Source of the DNA: Erythroxylum novogranatense
Taxonomy: Eukaryota > Streptophyta > Magnoliopsida > Malpighiales > Erythroxylaceae
Assembly: GCA_029891385.1 (NCBI GenBank)
Contig: CM057230.1
Span: 15,637,372-15,701,371, forward strand
DNA length: 64,000 bases
Reading direction: 5' to 3'
Part shown: positions 31,597 to 42,865 of the stretch, in pieces
Numbering within the stretch: the first letter of the stretch is position 1
Layout of the letters: each line of letters opens with the position of its first letter
Translations under genes and position numbers: made by a program
The notes under the pieces: generated by a model
Told to the model about the DNA's origin: nothing
The model's database searches: none
What the model saw: only the letters and a program-made list of their open reading frames with translations

Positions 31597-32829
31597 TGAT
31601 TTCATTAACAATTGCTTTGTCTCACTAGTTTTGTTCCATTTGTAGGTTGGACCATACAAAGCCACCAGTTCTATATATTAGTCTTAAACTCTCGGTATTT
31701 GATATTTACCTCTTTCTTTTTTACTTAAAACTAAATATAGATCTTTGTAAAATAATACTTAATTATAATATCTTTTATTGTTATTATATAAAATTATTAA
31801 TTCTATATTATTAAATTTTATATTGTAAATGAATATTAATATTAAAATTAATTTTAAAAATTTTAAATATTAGAAAAGTATTTCAATTTTATGAGAAATT
31901 TATAATTGATTTTATTTTATATATTTTACTTAGATTAATTTAGATATGAAAGACAAAGAAAATCATATTCTAAATTATTATTTTAATGTTGGTTATAACA
32001 TGTGTTTATCAATTGGTAAATGAAAATAAAAAAGGAGACTTTTGTTTCTGAAGAAGAGTGATTGTAATTATAATCGATGGTATTTAATTAATTTGTAAAA
32101 TTATGAAGCCAATTTTGTAATGAATAATTTAAACTATTGAAGCATATGATTTCATAATTATATATAGAATAAATAATTCAAATATAAGTACTAAGCTCGA
32201 CGTTAAAAATGAGAAAAAATTCTTACATATCAAGTATCCTCGTGACTTTACTATAATTTTTCTAGAAATATTATATAAATCGTATTGCCACCTATTAATT
32301 TTTTAAAATTGTAGTTTATTTTAATCTGATGAAGAAGTTGATGCAAATACTTTACATGAAAGCGTAGTTTCTGAATCTTTAAAAGACACAATCTTCTTGA
32401 AATACAATTTTAATTTAATTATTATTTTAATATTTATATTAGACTCATATTTATTTATTATTAATTCATTATATAATAATAAACATTGGTGTATTTTATT
32501 TCAATAAAATATTTTATTTTACTTATTCTTATAAGGTTTACTTCTTATTTATTATATACCGGTTTTATAACAGTTCACTACCGGTTGAACCTCTAAATTT
32601 TAAACATTTCTTTCAACCGGTTCAATATCTGGTCCGATTTTTAAAACAATAGTATTTTCACTTATTTTTGAGATTTTGCATTTATTTATATCCCTAGTGT
32701 GATATGAGAGCTTGATTTTACGTGTTGGTCACGTGCTTGTTTGGGTCATGGCAATTAATTTCGAAATATTTTGATGTCTCAGATGTGCTAATATATACTT
32801 TCTTGTTTTGTCACGGCACTTTCTAAAGA
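31597..32829. other. Very AT-rich stretch ending in a MITE-like inverted end
   Basis: No coding sequence is supported. From about 32555 to 32651 there are several accggtt/aaccggtt motifs and an outward end ggtccgatttttaaaac that resembles the MITE end at 31596. A longer non-autonomous element running from 31435 to 32651, or a second diverged MITE, is possible. Confidence 0.45.
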
Positions 32830-32955
32830 TAATATATCATCAAACTTTTGGGAGATCCTCTTAAACAAAGCTTTGACAATGGTTGTCTTTCCTATATATG
32901 CTAGCATGTCCCAGATTCCAACTGAGTATTTTCGTCCCCTACATAAAAATGATTA
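32830..32955 (-). pseudogene. TNL-1 NB-ARC exon, P-loop remnant
   Basis: The minus strand reads SVGIWDMLAYIGKTTIVKAL followed by FKRISQKFDD. This is the Walker A region of a TNL NB-ARC domain, in which GMGGIGKTT has become DMLAYIGKTT; the GKTT that binds phosphate is kept but the glycines before it are lost. It joins across the Gypsy insertion to 43277-43386 with the flanking frame intact (KIES on one side, FLCRG on the other). The homology stops at about 32830, so kinase-2, GLPL, MHD and LRRs of TNL-1 are missing. Confidence 0.83.
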
Positions 32956-33360
32956 CGATTCTGCGGATTTTAATTTGAATCATGCGTTCTGTTACGATCC
33001 ATAAGTCTGCTTTGCTTTCGTGATGATTACGGCGTGAAGATACTGCAAAACAAAGAGGGCTTGTCGGGGTTGTGTCGATTAGCCCTCAAGCCTTCAATCG
33101 ATCTTTTGGTGAAGGTGAGGTTGACTAATGCAGAGAAAGCAACTAGGTTATGATTTCGTACCTCAATTATGGGAGAATTATACCTTATATATAGTTTTGC
33201 AGTTAGGTTTAGGTCTTTACGTGTTTGCATGGGAGACTTCCTTCTATGGATGGGCCAAGGAGGGCATGGGCTTAGGCATAAGACTGATCTCTGATGAATG
33301 GACCGATCGGCCCACGGGTCGTCTTGACTGGATCCGGGCCCAACACGGCCGACCCGACCA
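32956..33360 (-). repeat. 3' LTR of the Gypsy element
   Basis: The minus strand starts tggtcgggtcgg. It matches the 5' LTR across nearly its full length; the last 60 bases are more diverged. Its plus-strand left edge has lost the terminal TG. Confidence 0.85.
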
Positions 33361-33939
33361 TAAGTCCCCTACTCCTCGAGTGCGGCGAAGAAGGGTCGGA
33401 AGGAGTATGTAGAGGTTTTATAGCTCGTACATAGAACGACTCGTGATTGGGGCAATCGGTTGAGCATTGAGATGTAGCCGTATGTAGGTCAGCTAAATGA
33501 AGTAGTCGATCGATCGGGCATTGTTGTTGTAGCCCGGTCATGGGACAGCCCGGGTAATCTCGATCAATCGGATGCCGATTAGTTGTGGGTATTTGCTTTC
33601 GTCTTTGGGGTCGATCAATTTGAGTGCCCTATTGGTCGGCCTCGACACTTATTGCGTGACAGCTAGCACTAAAGCAGGTCGGGTGGTCATCATTAGCGAG
33701 CGCGTGAAGATACTGAAAGCATTTATTATTTGACGGTGCCTGCTATCTGAAAGCTTTTCAGAATCTGAAACGTATCGTCTTTGTAACCGTTGGGCAGTCG
33801 TCCCGTCGTCCTTTCAACTGTTCGTGCCACTCCGAATTTCGATTAACCCTAATTTATCTCCGCTCAGATCGTGCCGCGTGTCCAGGAGTAGCTCGGATTT
33901 TCTCCACGCGTCGGCTAGATCGCAATTCGAACGTTTCCC
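33361..33939 (+). other. Non-coding stretch between Gypsy 3' LTR and antisense promoter
   Basis: About 580 bases without a supported gene. It is GC-richer than the flanks. The open frames here are short and unrecognised. It may contain upstream promoter sequence for the antisense gene. Confidence 0.5.
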
Positions 33940-33946
33940 TATAAAT
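33940..33946 (+). promoter_or_regulatory. TATA box for the antisense gene of the Gypsy element
   Basis: The heptamer tataaat on the plus strand is followed at the expected distance by a pyrimidine-rich leader (33968-34080). It lies about 200 bases upstream of the first plausible start codon (34141), so it suits a plus-strand promoter independent of the LTR. Confidence 0.5.
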
Positions 33947-34140
33947 GTCCAGGGTCAACAGACGGTTTGATTTTCTTCACGCTCATTTCATTCTTGTTTT
34001 CATCTATCTTTCCTCTGCTCTTTCTTATTCTTGGTTTCTGGAAGTTTTTTTCGGCGTTGCACAAATTTTCGATCTCTTACCACTAAATAGGTACGTCCCT
34101 TTTCTCTCATTTTCCTCTTCTAAATTTCCTCTTAGTGAGC

Positions 34141-36433
34141 ATGTCGTCCACTGGTTCTCGGAGTGGGGTTTCTCCAAGGGATGATGTCACGAGAGGTCGT
34201 CGGAAGTTATGGCTGAAGCGACGGCGATGTCGAGGTTGGGAGATGTTGAAGAAATTACGACAAGGGAGCGGAAAGATAGGCTGGTAGTAAAGGAACTACC
34301 CAAAGGCAAATCGAAGATGTCCACGGCAAAGTTGAGTCGGTCAATTGTTAGGAATGGTATCCCCGGTCTGGAGCCTAAGTGGCCTCGGGGATGAAAGAAT
34401 GAACAACAACACGGTGGGTGGTTTACCGTCTAGGAGTATTTCTTCTCGATTCGTGACTTGAGGCTCTGGTATGTGCGATCGTGGATGAAGTGTCTTGTGA
34501 CTATCAATTAAAATTTGAGTCGATTCCTCCGAATGGGTGGAGGTTCATCAATGGACTTGCTTTGCTGTGCCACCAATTTGTTTGTCTGCCTTCGGTCAAT
34601 ATCTTGCGTCACTTCTTGAGAATGAGCCAGAGTCTGAGCTCTGCGGGTGGGATCCCTTCCCTGATGTATAAGGATGCCCGGTATCGCCCAGCTGGGATGG
34701 CTGGCAAAATTACCGGCTGGCGGACGAAATATTTCTTTGTGAAGCCTCCGGGATCTTCCTCCGAGTCCCAGTCTTGGAGGTATCTCTTAGCCGAGCGATG
34801 GAATGACTCGTCAAGTCTATTCCTTTCTAGGGAGGAGCGGGAGGTGGTTGGTCGTATAAAGGAGCTCGGCCAGTATAACTTCGCTCGACTTATTTCGGGA
34901 TACGACGGGGGGGCCTCGGCGAACTCTCATCTGATTGACCCCCCGCCACAAGTTAGCGGGCTAGGAGAGAGAACCGCCCCGCCTGGTTGACCCCTCATGG
35001 TTGAATTATTTTCCTTGCTTGTAGGTTTTGGTTCGATTTCTAACCTGCTTTGTTTGTTTGTGCAGCCATGGTCAAAGTTAATATTTTCACCGGCCCTCCC
35101 AAGTCGCGAGGGTAGCCTTAGGTCGCGGGGCCTTGAGGGGGAGGTCGGGAGGATAGGGAGAGGCGATTCGGTTGTTGTTCGGCCCGTTGCTTAGGCGTGG
35201 TATATTCCTCCATCGTCCCTAGCCGTCTGCGGCACTTTCTTTGTGGTCGTCACTTTGGTGGGTGCCTGGTTGTGATCGAGGAAGAGGAGGAGGTCGAACG
35301 ACCTCTGAAGAGGAGAAGGGGGGCTCAGGTAGTCGACCGATCTCCTCAAGTAGTCGACCGGCCTTCTCAAGTAGTTGATCGGCCTCCTCGTCCCTTGGAC
35401 CGAAGCAAGGGGAAAGAGAAAGCGAGAGATCGTGCTGCCCCGTTTGCCCAAGATAAAGGGAAGAAGCCAGCAGGGAGTGCTGACAAGTGGGAGCCGACGA
35501 TTAGCCTCGAGAAGACTGCCTCGATCGCCGATGCCGAAGTGGCTCGTCATCTCGCTGAGAGAGTCGTTCCTCCTTTAGACGAGGAGAGGTTTAACGCGTT
35601 AAGTGTCGAGGAGTTGATGAGTCGTGCCATCCGCAATTCCATAAGGGATGTGGCTCTCACTTTGTCCACGCATCAGCGAATCGAGCTGCTGAATCGGGAG
35701 GTCCATTCCCTCCTGGAGCAGGTGGACGGTTTGAAGACCCAGCTTTCGGAGGTCAGAGAGGAAGGAGACTTCTCCCGGGCTCAACTCTCTTCCTTGGAGG
35801 AGAAGAAACTACGGGAGGAGGGCGTGGCGTCTTGAGAGCTCAGCTCGCTTCGGGAGAGGAGGAGAGGAGTTCCTTGAAGGCTCGACTCACCGGGGAGGAG
35901 GTTGAGAGAGTAAGGGCGATGGCAGCGAGGAACAAGCTATCCGAGGAATATGCGATGTTGCGAGGGCAGCTTGAGTCGGAGAGAGTGCTTAGGAGAAATC
36001 CCTCGGGACCATGCCCAAGCGAGGATCTGGCGAGGAGGTGCGAGCCTCTGTGAAGGAACAAAGGTCGAGGCGATCATGCGATGGCGTGGCGATTCTTGCG
36101 GGAGGAGTGCTTGGAGTACTCCTGCGACTTGACCCTCATGATCTTGAAGAATTGCTATAGCGCTGCGTTCTGAGGATCAGACGGTCCTTCGTTTGAGGGT
36201 TCACCGAGGCTGCTTCTACCGCCATGGCCTCTCTGGAGGAAGTAAAGAGAGCCTTGGAGGGCCGGGGCCGTCCGATTGAGGAGCTGGACCTTAGCTCGAC
36301 TGAGGAGGACGAGCTTCCTCGTGATGATACTTCTGCGGCCGCTCCCTTGGACCCTGCCCCCACTTCGACTTTTCCGCCCGCTTTCGAGGCTTCCCTTGGG
36401 TATTCGCCCACTTCTCCTTCTGTGGACTTTTGA
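34141..36433 (+). pseudogene. Antisense ORF of the Gypsy element (Transposase_28-like)
   Basis: Plus-strand open pieces follow one another opposite in direction to gag-pol. From ATG 34141 the sequence reads MSSTGSRSGVSPRDD. The piece 34481-34990 has IPPNGWRFINGLALLCHQF, SVNILRHFLRM, YRPAGMAGKITGWRTKYFFV and ERWNDSS, resembling the plant domain labelled 'putative gypsy type transposon' (Transposase_28, PF04195). The piece 35197-36053 is a charged, coiled-coil-like region with three VVDRxxQ repeats and RIELLNREVHSLLEQVDGL. It closes at 36433 with an acidic Ser/Pro tail. Intron-like gaps lie at 34091-34135 and about 34986-35065. Function unknown; the frame is broken at least three times. Confidence 0.62.
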
Positions 36434-36599
36434 AGCTCACCTGGTCGGGCTTGTGACCAGGGCAAATTTAATGGAATGAAAATCTTTTCTTTTGTCTCAT
36501 TTTTTCTGATGTCCTTTTCTGTGTTTATGCTCTTTACTTTCGATGTATGATGAATTTTGATGAAGTTGCTCAAAGTTGACCAGCTTCGAGGTCGACTTA

Positions 36600-37400
36600 T
36601 AGTAGAGTCCGAACTAGGGTCCCAAAGATCTCGTCTTGGCGACCGATCGATCGCAGTCGATCTGTGTAGATGCCGAGCGAGGGTCCCAAGGATCTTGTCT
36701 TGGCGACTTGACCGATCGTAGTCGGTCTATGGAGATGCCGAGCAAGGGTCCCAAGGATCTTGTCTTGGCGACCCGACCGATCGTAGTCGATCTATGGAGA
36801 TGTCGAGCGATAGCGAGCGAGGGTCCCAAGGATCTTGTCTTGGCGACCCGACCGACCGTAGTCGGTCTATGGAGATGTCGAGCGATGGTGAGCGAGGGTG
36901 CCAAGGATCTTGTCTTCACTACCCGACCGACTGTAGTCGGTCTATGGAGATGCCGAGCGAGGGTCCCAAGGATCTTGTCTTGGTGACCCGACCGACCGTA
37001 ATCGGTCTATGGAGATGCCGAGCGATGGCGAGCGAGGGTCTCAAGGATCTTGTCTTGACGACCCGACCGACCGTAGTCGGTCTATGGAATCTGCCGGCGA
37101 GGTCCCAGGATCTTATCTTGGCGACCGGCCGTAGTCGATCTATGGAATCTTAGGCGATGGCGGCGAGGTGCCAAGGATCTTGTCTTGGCTACCCGACCGA
37201 GCCGTAGTCGGTCTATGGAATCTTAGAGTAATGGCGGCGAGGTCCCGAGGATCTTTCTTGGCTACCCGACCGACCGTGGTCGGTTTATGGAATCTTAGGC
37301 GATGGCGGCGAGGTCCCAAGGATCTTGTCTTGGCGACCCGACCGGCCGTAGTCGATCTATGGAGATGTCGGCGATGGTTGATCGATTTTTACTCTTTGCC
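36600..37400 (+). repeat. Eleven-copy tandem repeat in the Gypsy 3' region
   Basis: A unit of about 60-90 bp recurs 11 times around a core aaggatcttgtcttgg (first near 36619, last near 37317). Most units also carry a near-palindrome accgaccgtagtcggt and tctatggagatg. Later units shorten and switch to tctatggaatct. It lies between pol and the antisense gene and is not coding in the pol sense. Confidence 0.88.
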
Positions 37401-37899
37401 ACATAATGGAACTTTTATTGCCAAAATCGAAAACTCCTTTATTGATGATAATGAGGCGTGGTAGTTAAAAAACACTGGCGGGGACGGAAAAAGGTTCTCA
37501 CACGTTGTATACAAAAGCGATAATAAGTAAAGATTAACTAAAATAGAACTTATCTATTGGTAGAAAGCCTTCAAATTCAAGAGTTCAAGGCCTTGGTAGA
37601 ACCTTCCCTTCGCATCGCGTAGGATATAAGAACCATGTCCGACTTGCTTAATCACCGATAAGGTCCTTCCCCGTCTGTCAGAGCTTTCCGGGATGCTTCC
37701 GATCGCCTCGGCCTTTCGCAGGCGTACCGCCTATCTTTACATCGCTCGGCTTTACCCTACATTGTAGAATTTGGTGCGCCTTTTGCACGATCGCTTTCGA
37801 TCGGCGGTGCCCTTTCACATCCTCACCGAGGAGAACAAGTTCCGCTCTGCGAACTTCATCATTCGCTCTTCTTCATAGCCCGACACCCTTTGATTATGC

Positions 37900-39300
37900 A
37901 ATGCCGCCCTACTGGAACTAGGGCTTACGCCGAAGGTCATTTCGACGTGTTTCCCCATGGCTCCGTTCGGTGTGGTTACGTATGCCCATAACACCGTCTA
38001 GTTCTTGACCCAGTCTTTCGGCCATCTAAAGCGCTTCTTGAGGGCACTCATTATCTTTTATTGGTGTTCTCATGAGACCGTTGCTTTGGGGTGGGCTACA
38101 GAAGTCATTGCGACGATCTTTAGTCGGTCGCGAAATCTACGAACTTATCGTTATCGAGCGTCGACCGTTATCCGTAACCAACACCATAGGCATCCGGCGG
38201 GTAAGTATATTCTTAATCACGAAGTTCTCCACCTTCATTAGAAATTGTAGCAACCGCTTCGCTTACGCCCGTTTGGTGAAGTATTCCACCGCCTTATCAA
38301 GAACTTCTTACGTCGGGACCGAGGCGAAAGGACCCGATATATCCATTCCCCATTGAGCGAGCGGGATAGGATGACTCACAATTTTCATCCTCTCGGTTGG
38401 TGGTGAGACAATTTGTTGTTTCTCGGCGGGCCTCGCGTCGGTCGACCTTCTCTTGGCGATCTCTTCTCATTGTCGACGATAATACCTGTCGATCGGTCAG
38501 TGAGCCAACATTACGCTTCCTACATGATTTCCACATCCCTTCATGGACTTGACCATTGCACCTTTCGGCTTCTTCTTGATTAAGCATCGAGCGTGACGGT
38601 CGTAAAGCGCTTATCTGATACCATTAACGACCATGTATTGGTGCCTTTATTCTTAGTTTCTTGGCTTCGACCGTCTTTGGTTGTTTTCCTTATAAGAAGT
38701 CTGCTTGCGATCGGTTCGTCAACAACCGAGCCGATATTTCGTTGAGAACTTCCTTGGCTTCTTGAATGCTAAATTTGGTCTAGTAGTTCGACGAACATTG
38801 TTTATGGCATCGTGATCGGAAGCTATTTTGGAAGCGCATCGCTTTGACATTTTGAGCTCGTTCTATTACATTGATCGAGAATTGTTCGAAATTGCTCAAC
38901 TCCTGCTTTGCCAGCTCTAGGTACTTGATCATGTTGTTCCCCTTGGCCTCATCTTGCCGGTGACTTGACCAACCACCACTTGGCTATCACTATATATCTT
39001 TAGATGCCTTATCTCCATTTCCTTAGCGATTGGAGACCCGGCTATCGGGGCCTCGTATTACGCCGTTATTGGAGGCTTTGAACTCGGCCGAATGGCATAT
39101 TCTACCTTTTCTTCATTATGCGGGCTGATCAAGACTACTCCGCTCCGCGTCTCGACATTGGGCGACCGTCAACAAACAAGCTCGAGCGAGGCGCTTGTCC
39201 TTGAGCTAGGTTGGCTCATCTCGCGATGAAGTGCGCCAACACTGCGCTTTAATGGTGGTGCGAAATGCATGCTTGTATGTCGAACTCTCGGCTCTACCAC
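37900..39300 (-). pseudogene. Gypsy RNase H / integrase remnant
   Basis: Frames are short. On the minus strand around 38590-38300 sit MLNQEEAERCNGQVHEGM and, in the next frame, remnants of the integrase zinc-binding HVGS and a WGMDISGPF motif at about 38360. At 38200-38140 a frame reads VLVTDNGR, the second catalytic Asp region of the rve core, preceded by FLMKVENFVIKNI. Between 39300 and 38600 weaker similarity suggests a second RNase H-like stretch, but I cannot establish it. All frames are interrupted many times. Confidence 0.6.
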
Positions 39301-39428
39301 CCACTATATTAGCCAACCCGAAGTTTGAGCTTTTGAAGAGCCTTTGCTGAGGGTTGGTCGGTCCATACCTCAATGGTATGACTTTGGAAGTAGGGCCTTA
39401 GCTTAGGGCCGCCATTATCAAGGAGAGG

Positions 39429-40915
39429 CTAGTTTTCTATAGGCGTGTATCGTGTTTCGGTCCGGTCAATACTTTCTTGGCGTAATAGGCAGTGTTGTTC
39501 GCTTCCCTCCGATCGAGTAAGTACCGCGCTGATCGACCCCTCCGTAACCGCCAAGTATAAGATCAGGTTCTCTCCCTCTGTCGGGCTTTGCAGGATAGGC
39601 GGGCTAGACAAGTATTGCTTTAAGTGTTGGAAAGCTTTCTCGCACTCATCCGACCATTGAAACTGGGTCACGTTCACTTTCCTCAAGATTTTGAAAAATG
39701 GGAGGCACTTGTCTCCCAATCTGGAAATGAACCTGCTTAGAGAGACTATCCGACCGGTCAATATCTGTACTTCTTTTAAGCATCGGGGTGAGGGCATTTG
39801 AATGATGGCTTCGATCTTCTGGATTAGCTTGATCCTCGTTGGTGATCATAAACCCTAGGAATTTTCCTGAAGCCACCCCAAAGATGCATTTTTCCGGGTT
39901 CAGTTTCATCTGAAATCTATTCAGGGTTTGGAAGACTTCTTTGAGATCTTCCACATGCTCATGACGAATCTTACTTTTGACTACCATATCATCCACATAA
40001 GCTTCCACCGATCGGCCGATCTGTTTTTAAAGACCTCCATGAGTAGTTGATAGGTCGCCCGCGTTCTTTAAGCGAAGGGCATTCGTGGTAGCAATATGTA
40101 CCTTGAGTCGGTTATGAAGGCGGTCTTTTCTTCGTCTTCGGCTCATTTGAATCGATGATAGCAGAAGGCATCCGAGGAAGTGGCGGTTCATGCCACGAGG
40201 TAGAGTCTACTAGCTGGTCGATCTTAGGCAAGGAAGGCATCCTTTGGACATGCTTTGTTGGTCGGTGAAATCTATGCATTCTCCACTTCCGTTCTTCTTT
40301 TCACTAAAACCACATTGGCGAGCCATTGGGTGTTGACTTCTCGGATGAACCGGCCTCGAACAACTTCTCTACTTCTTTCTCGATCACCCCATCGCTCCTT
40401 GCTTGTGCCATCGCTTCTTTTATACGATCGAACATAGTCATTAGAATATCGAGGAGTGCGATGAGGGCCGATCGAGAAATTTCAGGCATGTCGCTCGGTA
40501 CCCAAGCAAAAACCGACCTATTTTCCACCAAACAGTCTGTGATTTCTTTAACCAGGTCCTTCTGCAGCTCGGAACCTAGGTTTGTGAACTTAGAGGGGTC
40601 GACTTCGTCCAGTGCGATCCGTTGCGTTTCTTCCACTGGGTTCATCCTATCCGTCTCTTCATCGGTTCTCACATCAAGAGAGCTCGTCAGAACTACCGCC
40701 CCGTCTAATATTTTAGTCTCCGCTAAATAACATTCCCTGGCGATTCTCTGCTGACCCCTGACAATACCAATTCCGTGGGGTGTCTGGAACTTCATAACTT
40801 GATAGTAGGTGGAGACGACCGATCTGAGAGCATTTTGAGTAGCCCACCTGATTATTGCATTGTACGCCCCTTGAAACTTTACGACTAGGAACTCGACGTC
40901 CCTTTCTATCTGCAC
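39429..40915 (-). pseudogene. Gypsy reverse transcriptase-RNase H remnant
   Basis: The piece 40915-40304 covers the connector after protease (YNAIIRWATQNALRSVVSTY, a form of the GRxxLNxxxAVxSTYHLxxKF motif) and the start of RT (VEKLFEAGSS). The stretch around 40300-40010 is frameshifted. The piece 40008-39646 has the catalytic EAYVDDMVVKSKI and RFQMKLNPEKCIFGVASGKF followed by LGFMIT. The piece 39797-39429 has the connection domain (KAFQHLKQYLSSPPILQSP) and the start of RNase H (LYLAVTEGSISAVLTRSE). Catalytic YVDD is intact, but frame breaks at about 40300 and 39800 prevent one product. Confidence 0.85.
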
Positions 40916-40941
40916 GACTTACGCGAACTTCACTTTCAAAT

Positions 40942-41457
40942 TCACCGAAGCGAGCGGATGGTGGCCTTGATTACTCCTTTAATGGGGTCGTTTGTAGGTA
41001 GTAGTCGATCTTCGGGTATCTTCATCTGCTTGAAGGCCTCGTAATACAACAAGTCGACCGAGCTGCCCGTATCAATCATCACCCGCTTCACCTCGTAACC
41101 GTCCATGTTCAGATTTACCACGAGTGCGTCATCATTAGGGCAACTTATTCCATCGAGGTCGGACTCATCGAATGATATCATCCCGTCGTTCTCCCTCGAC
41201 TTTTTGGTGGATGAGTCTCTGCCGACCTGTTTGACATATCTTTTTCTCCCTTTAGTTGTGGATCCGCCTGCTGCATTTCTACCGAATATCATGTTAATAA
41301 CTCCAGTTGGTCGGTCGTCTTGTTGCCCAGTGTTTCCGTAGTTTCTTTCCCTCGATCGCCCTCTCTCTTCTCGTCGATTATCTGTATTCATATTCTGCCT
41401 CCCTCCATCATTCCTGTCATTTCGCCTCCAAGGCGGTGCTTTATTATGCGCCGACAC
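40942..41457 (-). pseudogene. Gypsy protease remnant
   Basis: The 171-codon open piece begins with a basic spacer (APPWRRNDRNDGG) and INMIFGRNAAGGST, followed by SFDESDLDGISCPNDDALVV and the aspartic protease active site VMIDTGSSVDLLYYEAF at about 41060. This order (GxIxxIxGG, then FxxxDxxGIxxPHxDALV, then DTGSSxDIL) is typical of the plant Tat/Athila-like Gypsy group. The catalytic D-T-G is intact. It is separated from RT by a frame break at about 40920. Confidence 0.85.
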
Positions 41458-41486
41458 ATCACCTTGATTATCCGATTGACGTTTCG

Positions 41487-42434
41487 TTAGTGCTTCACGA
41501 ATCGGCCTAACCTTCCCTTTGTATGAGGATTCGATTTCTTTTTCAGCGCCAAAGCAATCTTAGTATCATAACCGACCTCTTTGTGGAAGCAGCAATATAG
41601 ATCTGGGTTCCTATCCTTGTAAGGGGTCTTCATTTTATTGGGCTCTCGGATAGTTTTCCCATCCGCTCTCATGACTGCCAGTTCTTTCGCATATCGTTTG
41701 TTAAGCGGGGTGAAGTCTTGTTGATGCCACTGCCGAGCCGATCGGCTTTCTCGGTCGTGATCCCTCATCTTTTGTGAGACTCATCGCCTACCACTCCCGC
41801 GATCATTTGCCGACGTTTTGTATTCTTTAATACTTTTTATTTGAATGTACTTATGCGCCGATGTCGATCTCTGAATAGATCGGGGCTGATCGAGGCTAAC
41901 GACTTCTTAAACTTCTCATCCTCGTATTGCTCATAAGCGCGGCCGGCGTAGGCGAGCAAGTGGTCGGGGACCTCAATAACCGTTATTGAGCCGAGTGATG
42001 AACTCTATAAACTTTCATTCCTCCCAGGGTGGTGCATCACCTCAAAATTTGTCTTACGTGGCGCTTCTTGGTGGCGAATCGATTGAGAAAAGTAGCTGAA
42101 ATCCTCAGCGGTGATCTGACCGGAGGTGGTGTTGAACCATCGTCAGACTCCCTCTTGAAAGGCCGTGCGAATGCCTTACATTGGATGGCATCGGCACAGT
42201 CTGATTCATCATCGACTGGAAGTGTTGTAAGTAGTCCAGGGGGTCGGTCTTTTCAGTATATTTTTCTGGCGTTGGTATTTTGGTTCCGGGTGCCAGGAGG
42301 CTATCCAAAATTTCCAGGGTAAAGGGAGAGCTGTATTGTGCCATCGGGTGATCTGGGCGGAAGCTCATAGCTGCGTTAATCCGATCGTCCACGATTTTTT
42401 CTAGGTTTTCGGTCGGGTAGCGATCGGTTGCCAT
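41487..42434 (-). pseudogene. Gypsy gag remnant
   Basis: From ATG 42434 the frame reads MATDRYPTENLEKIVDDRIN, then SSPFTLEILDSLLAPGTKIP and EKYTEKTDPLDYLQHFQSMM, the opening of the Retrotrans_gag domain in plant Gypsy elements. The middle is frameshifted and partly missing (42100-41770). A C-terminal piece (41768-41487) has FTPLNKRYAKELAVMRA and YCCFHKEVGYDT, the counterpart of the usual YCxFHxxxGHDTxxC pre-knuckle motif, with the last Cys and His lost. Confidence 0.77.
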
Positions 42435-42847
42435 CTTTGATCTCTGCGTGCGGTTTATCGTCTGAGCGAATTTGTTGTTATGGCGTTGAGGCGAGGCCGC
42501 AAGATCTGGCGAATCAGCAGGTTAGCGCTTCCTCAATCTGTTTTACGGTGAGGAGGTGTGCCTGAGCGGAAGAGGATCGCATCCGATCGGTCTTGGGAGA
42601 TTGGTGCATATTGAGTCTGCGTTATCCTCTAAAGTGACACTCTGTTCTTCTTGTTCCAAACCACGAGGTTGTGGTTGATCGTTAGGATCGAGGATTCGTC
42701 TGGGAAACATGTAGTGCGGTGGCGAGTTGCGGTGGCTGCAAACTCATGCGTTGCATCGCCAGAGCCGCAACAGTGGCTATATCAGGGTTCATCGCCGCCG
42801 CCTGACTGATCTGTGTGTTTCTGGACGTGATGCCCTGAAGTCGGGCC

Positions 42848-42862
42848 CCACAGTGGGTGCCA
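42848..42862 (-). promoter_or_regulatory. Primer-binding site of the Gypsy element
   Basis: The minus strand reads tggcacccactgtgg, of the TGGCGCCCACCGTGG type seen next to the 5' LTR of many plant Gypsy elements. It confirms minus-strand orientation. Confidence 0.72.
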
Positions 42863-42865
42863 ATT

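Noticed and set aside
34141..36433. Host gene between Gypsy coding regions
   Set aside because: It lies wholly between the LTRs of one element and resembles the known antisense ORF type, so it belongs to the transposon.
36600..37400. CRISPR-like regularly spaced repeats
   Set aside because: Units vary in length, the 'spacers' are themselves similar, there are no cas genes, and the context is a plant Gypsy element. It is an ordinary tandem repeat.
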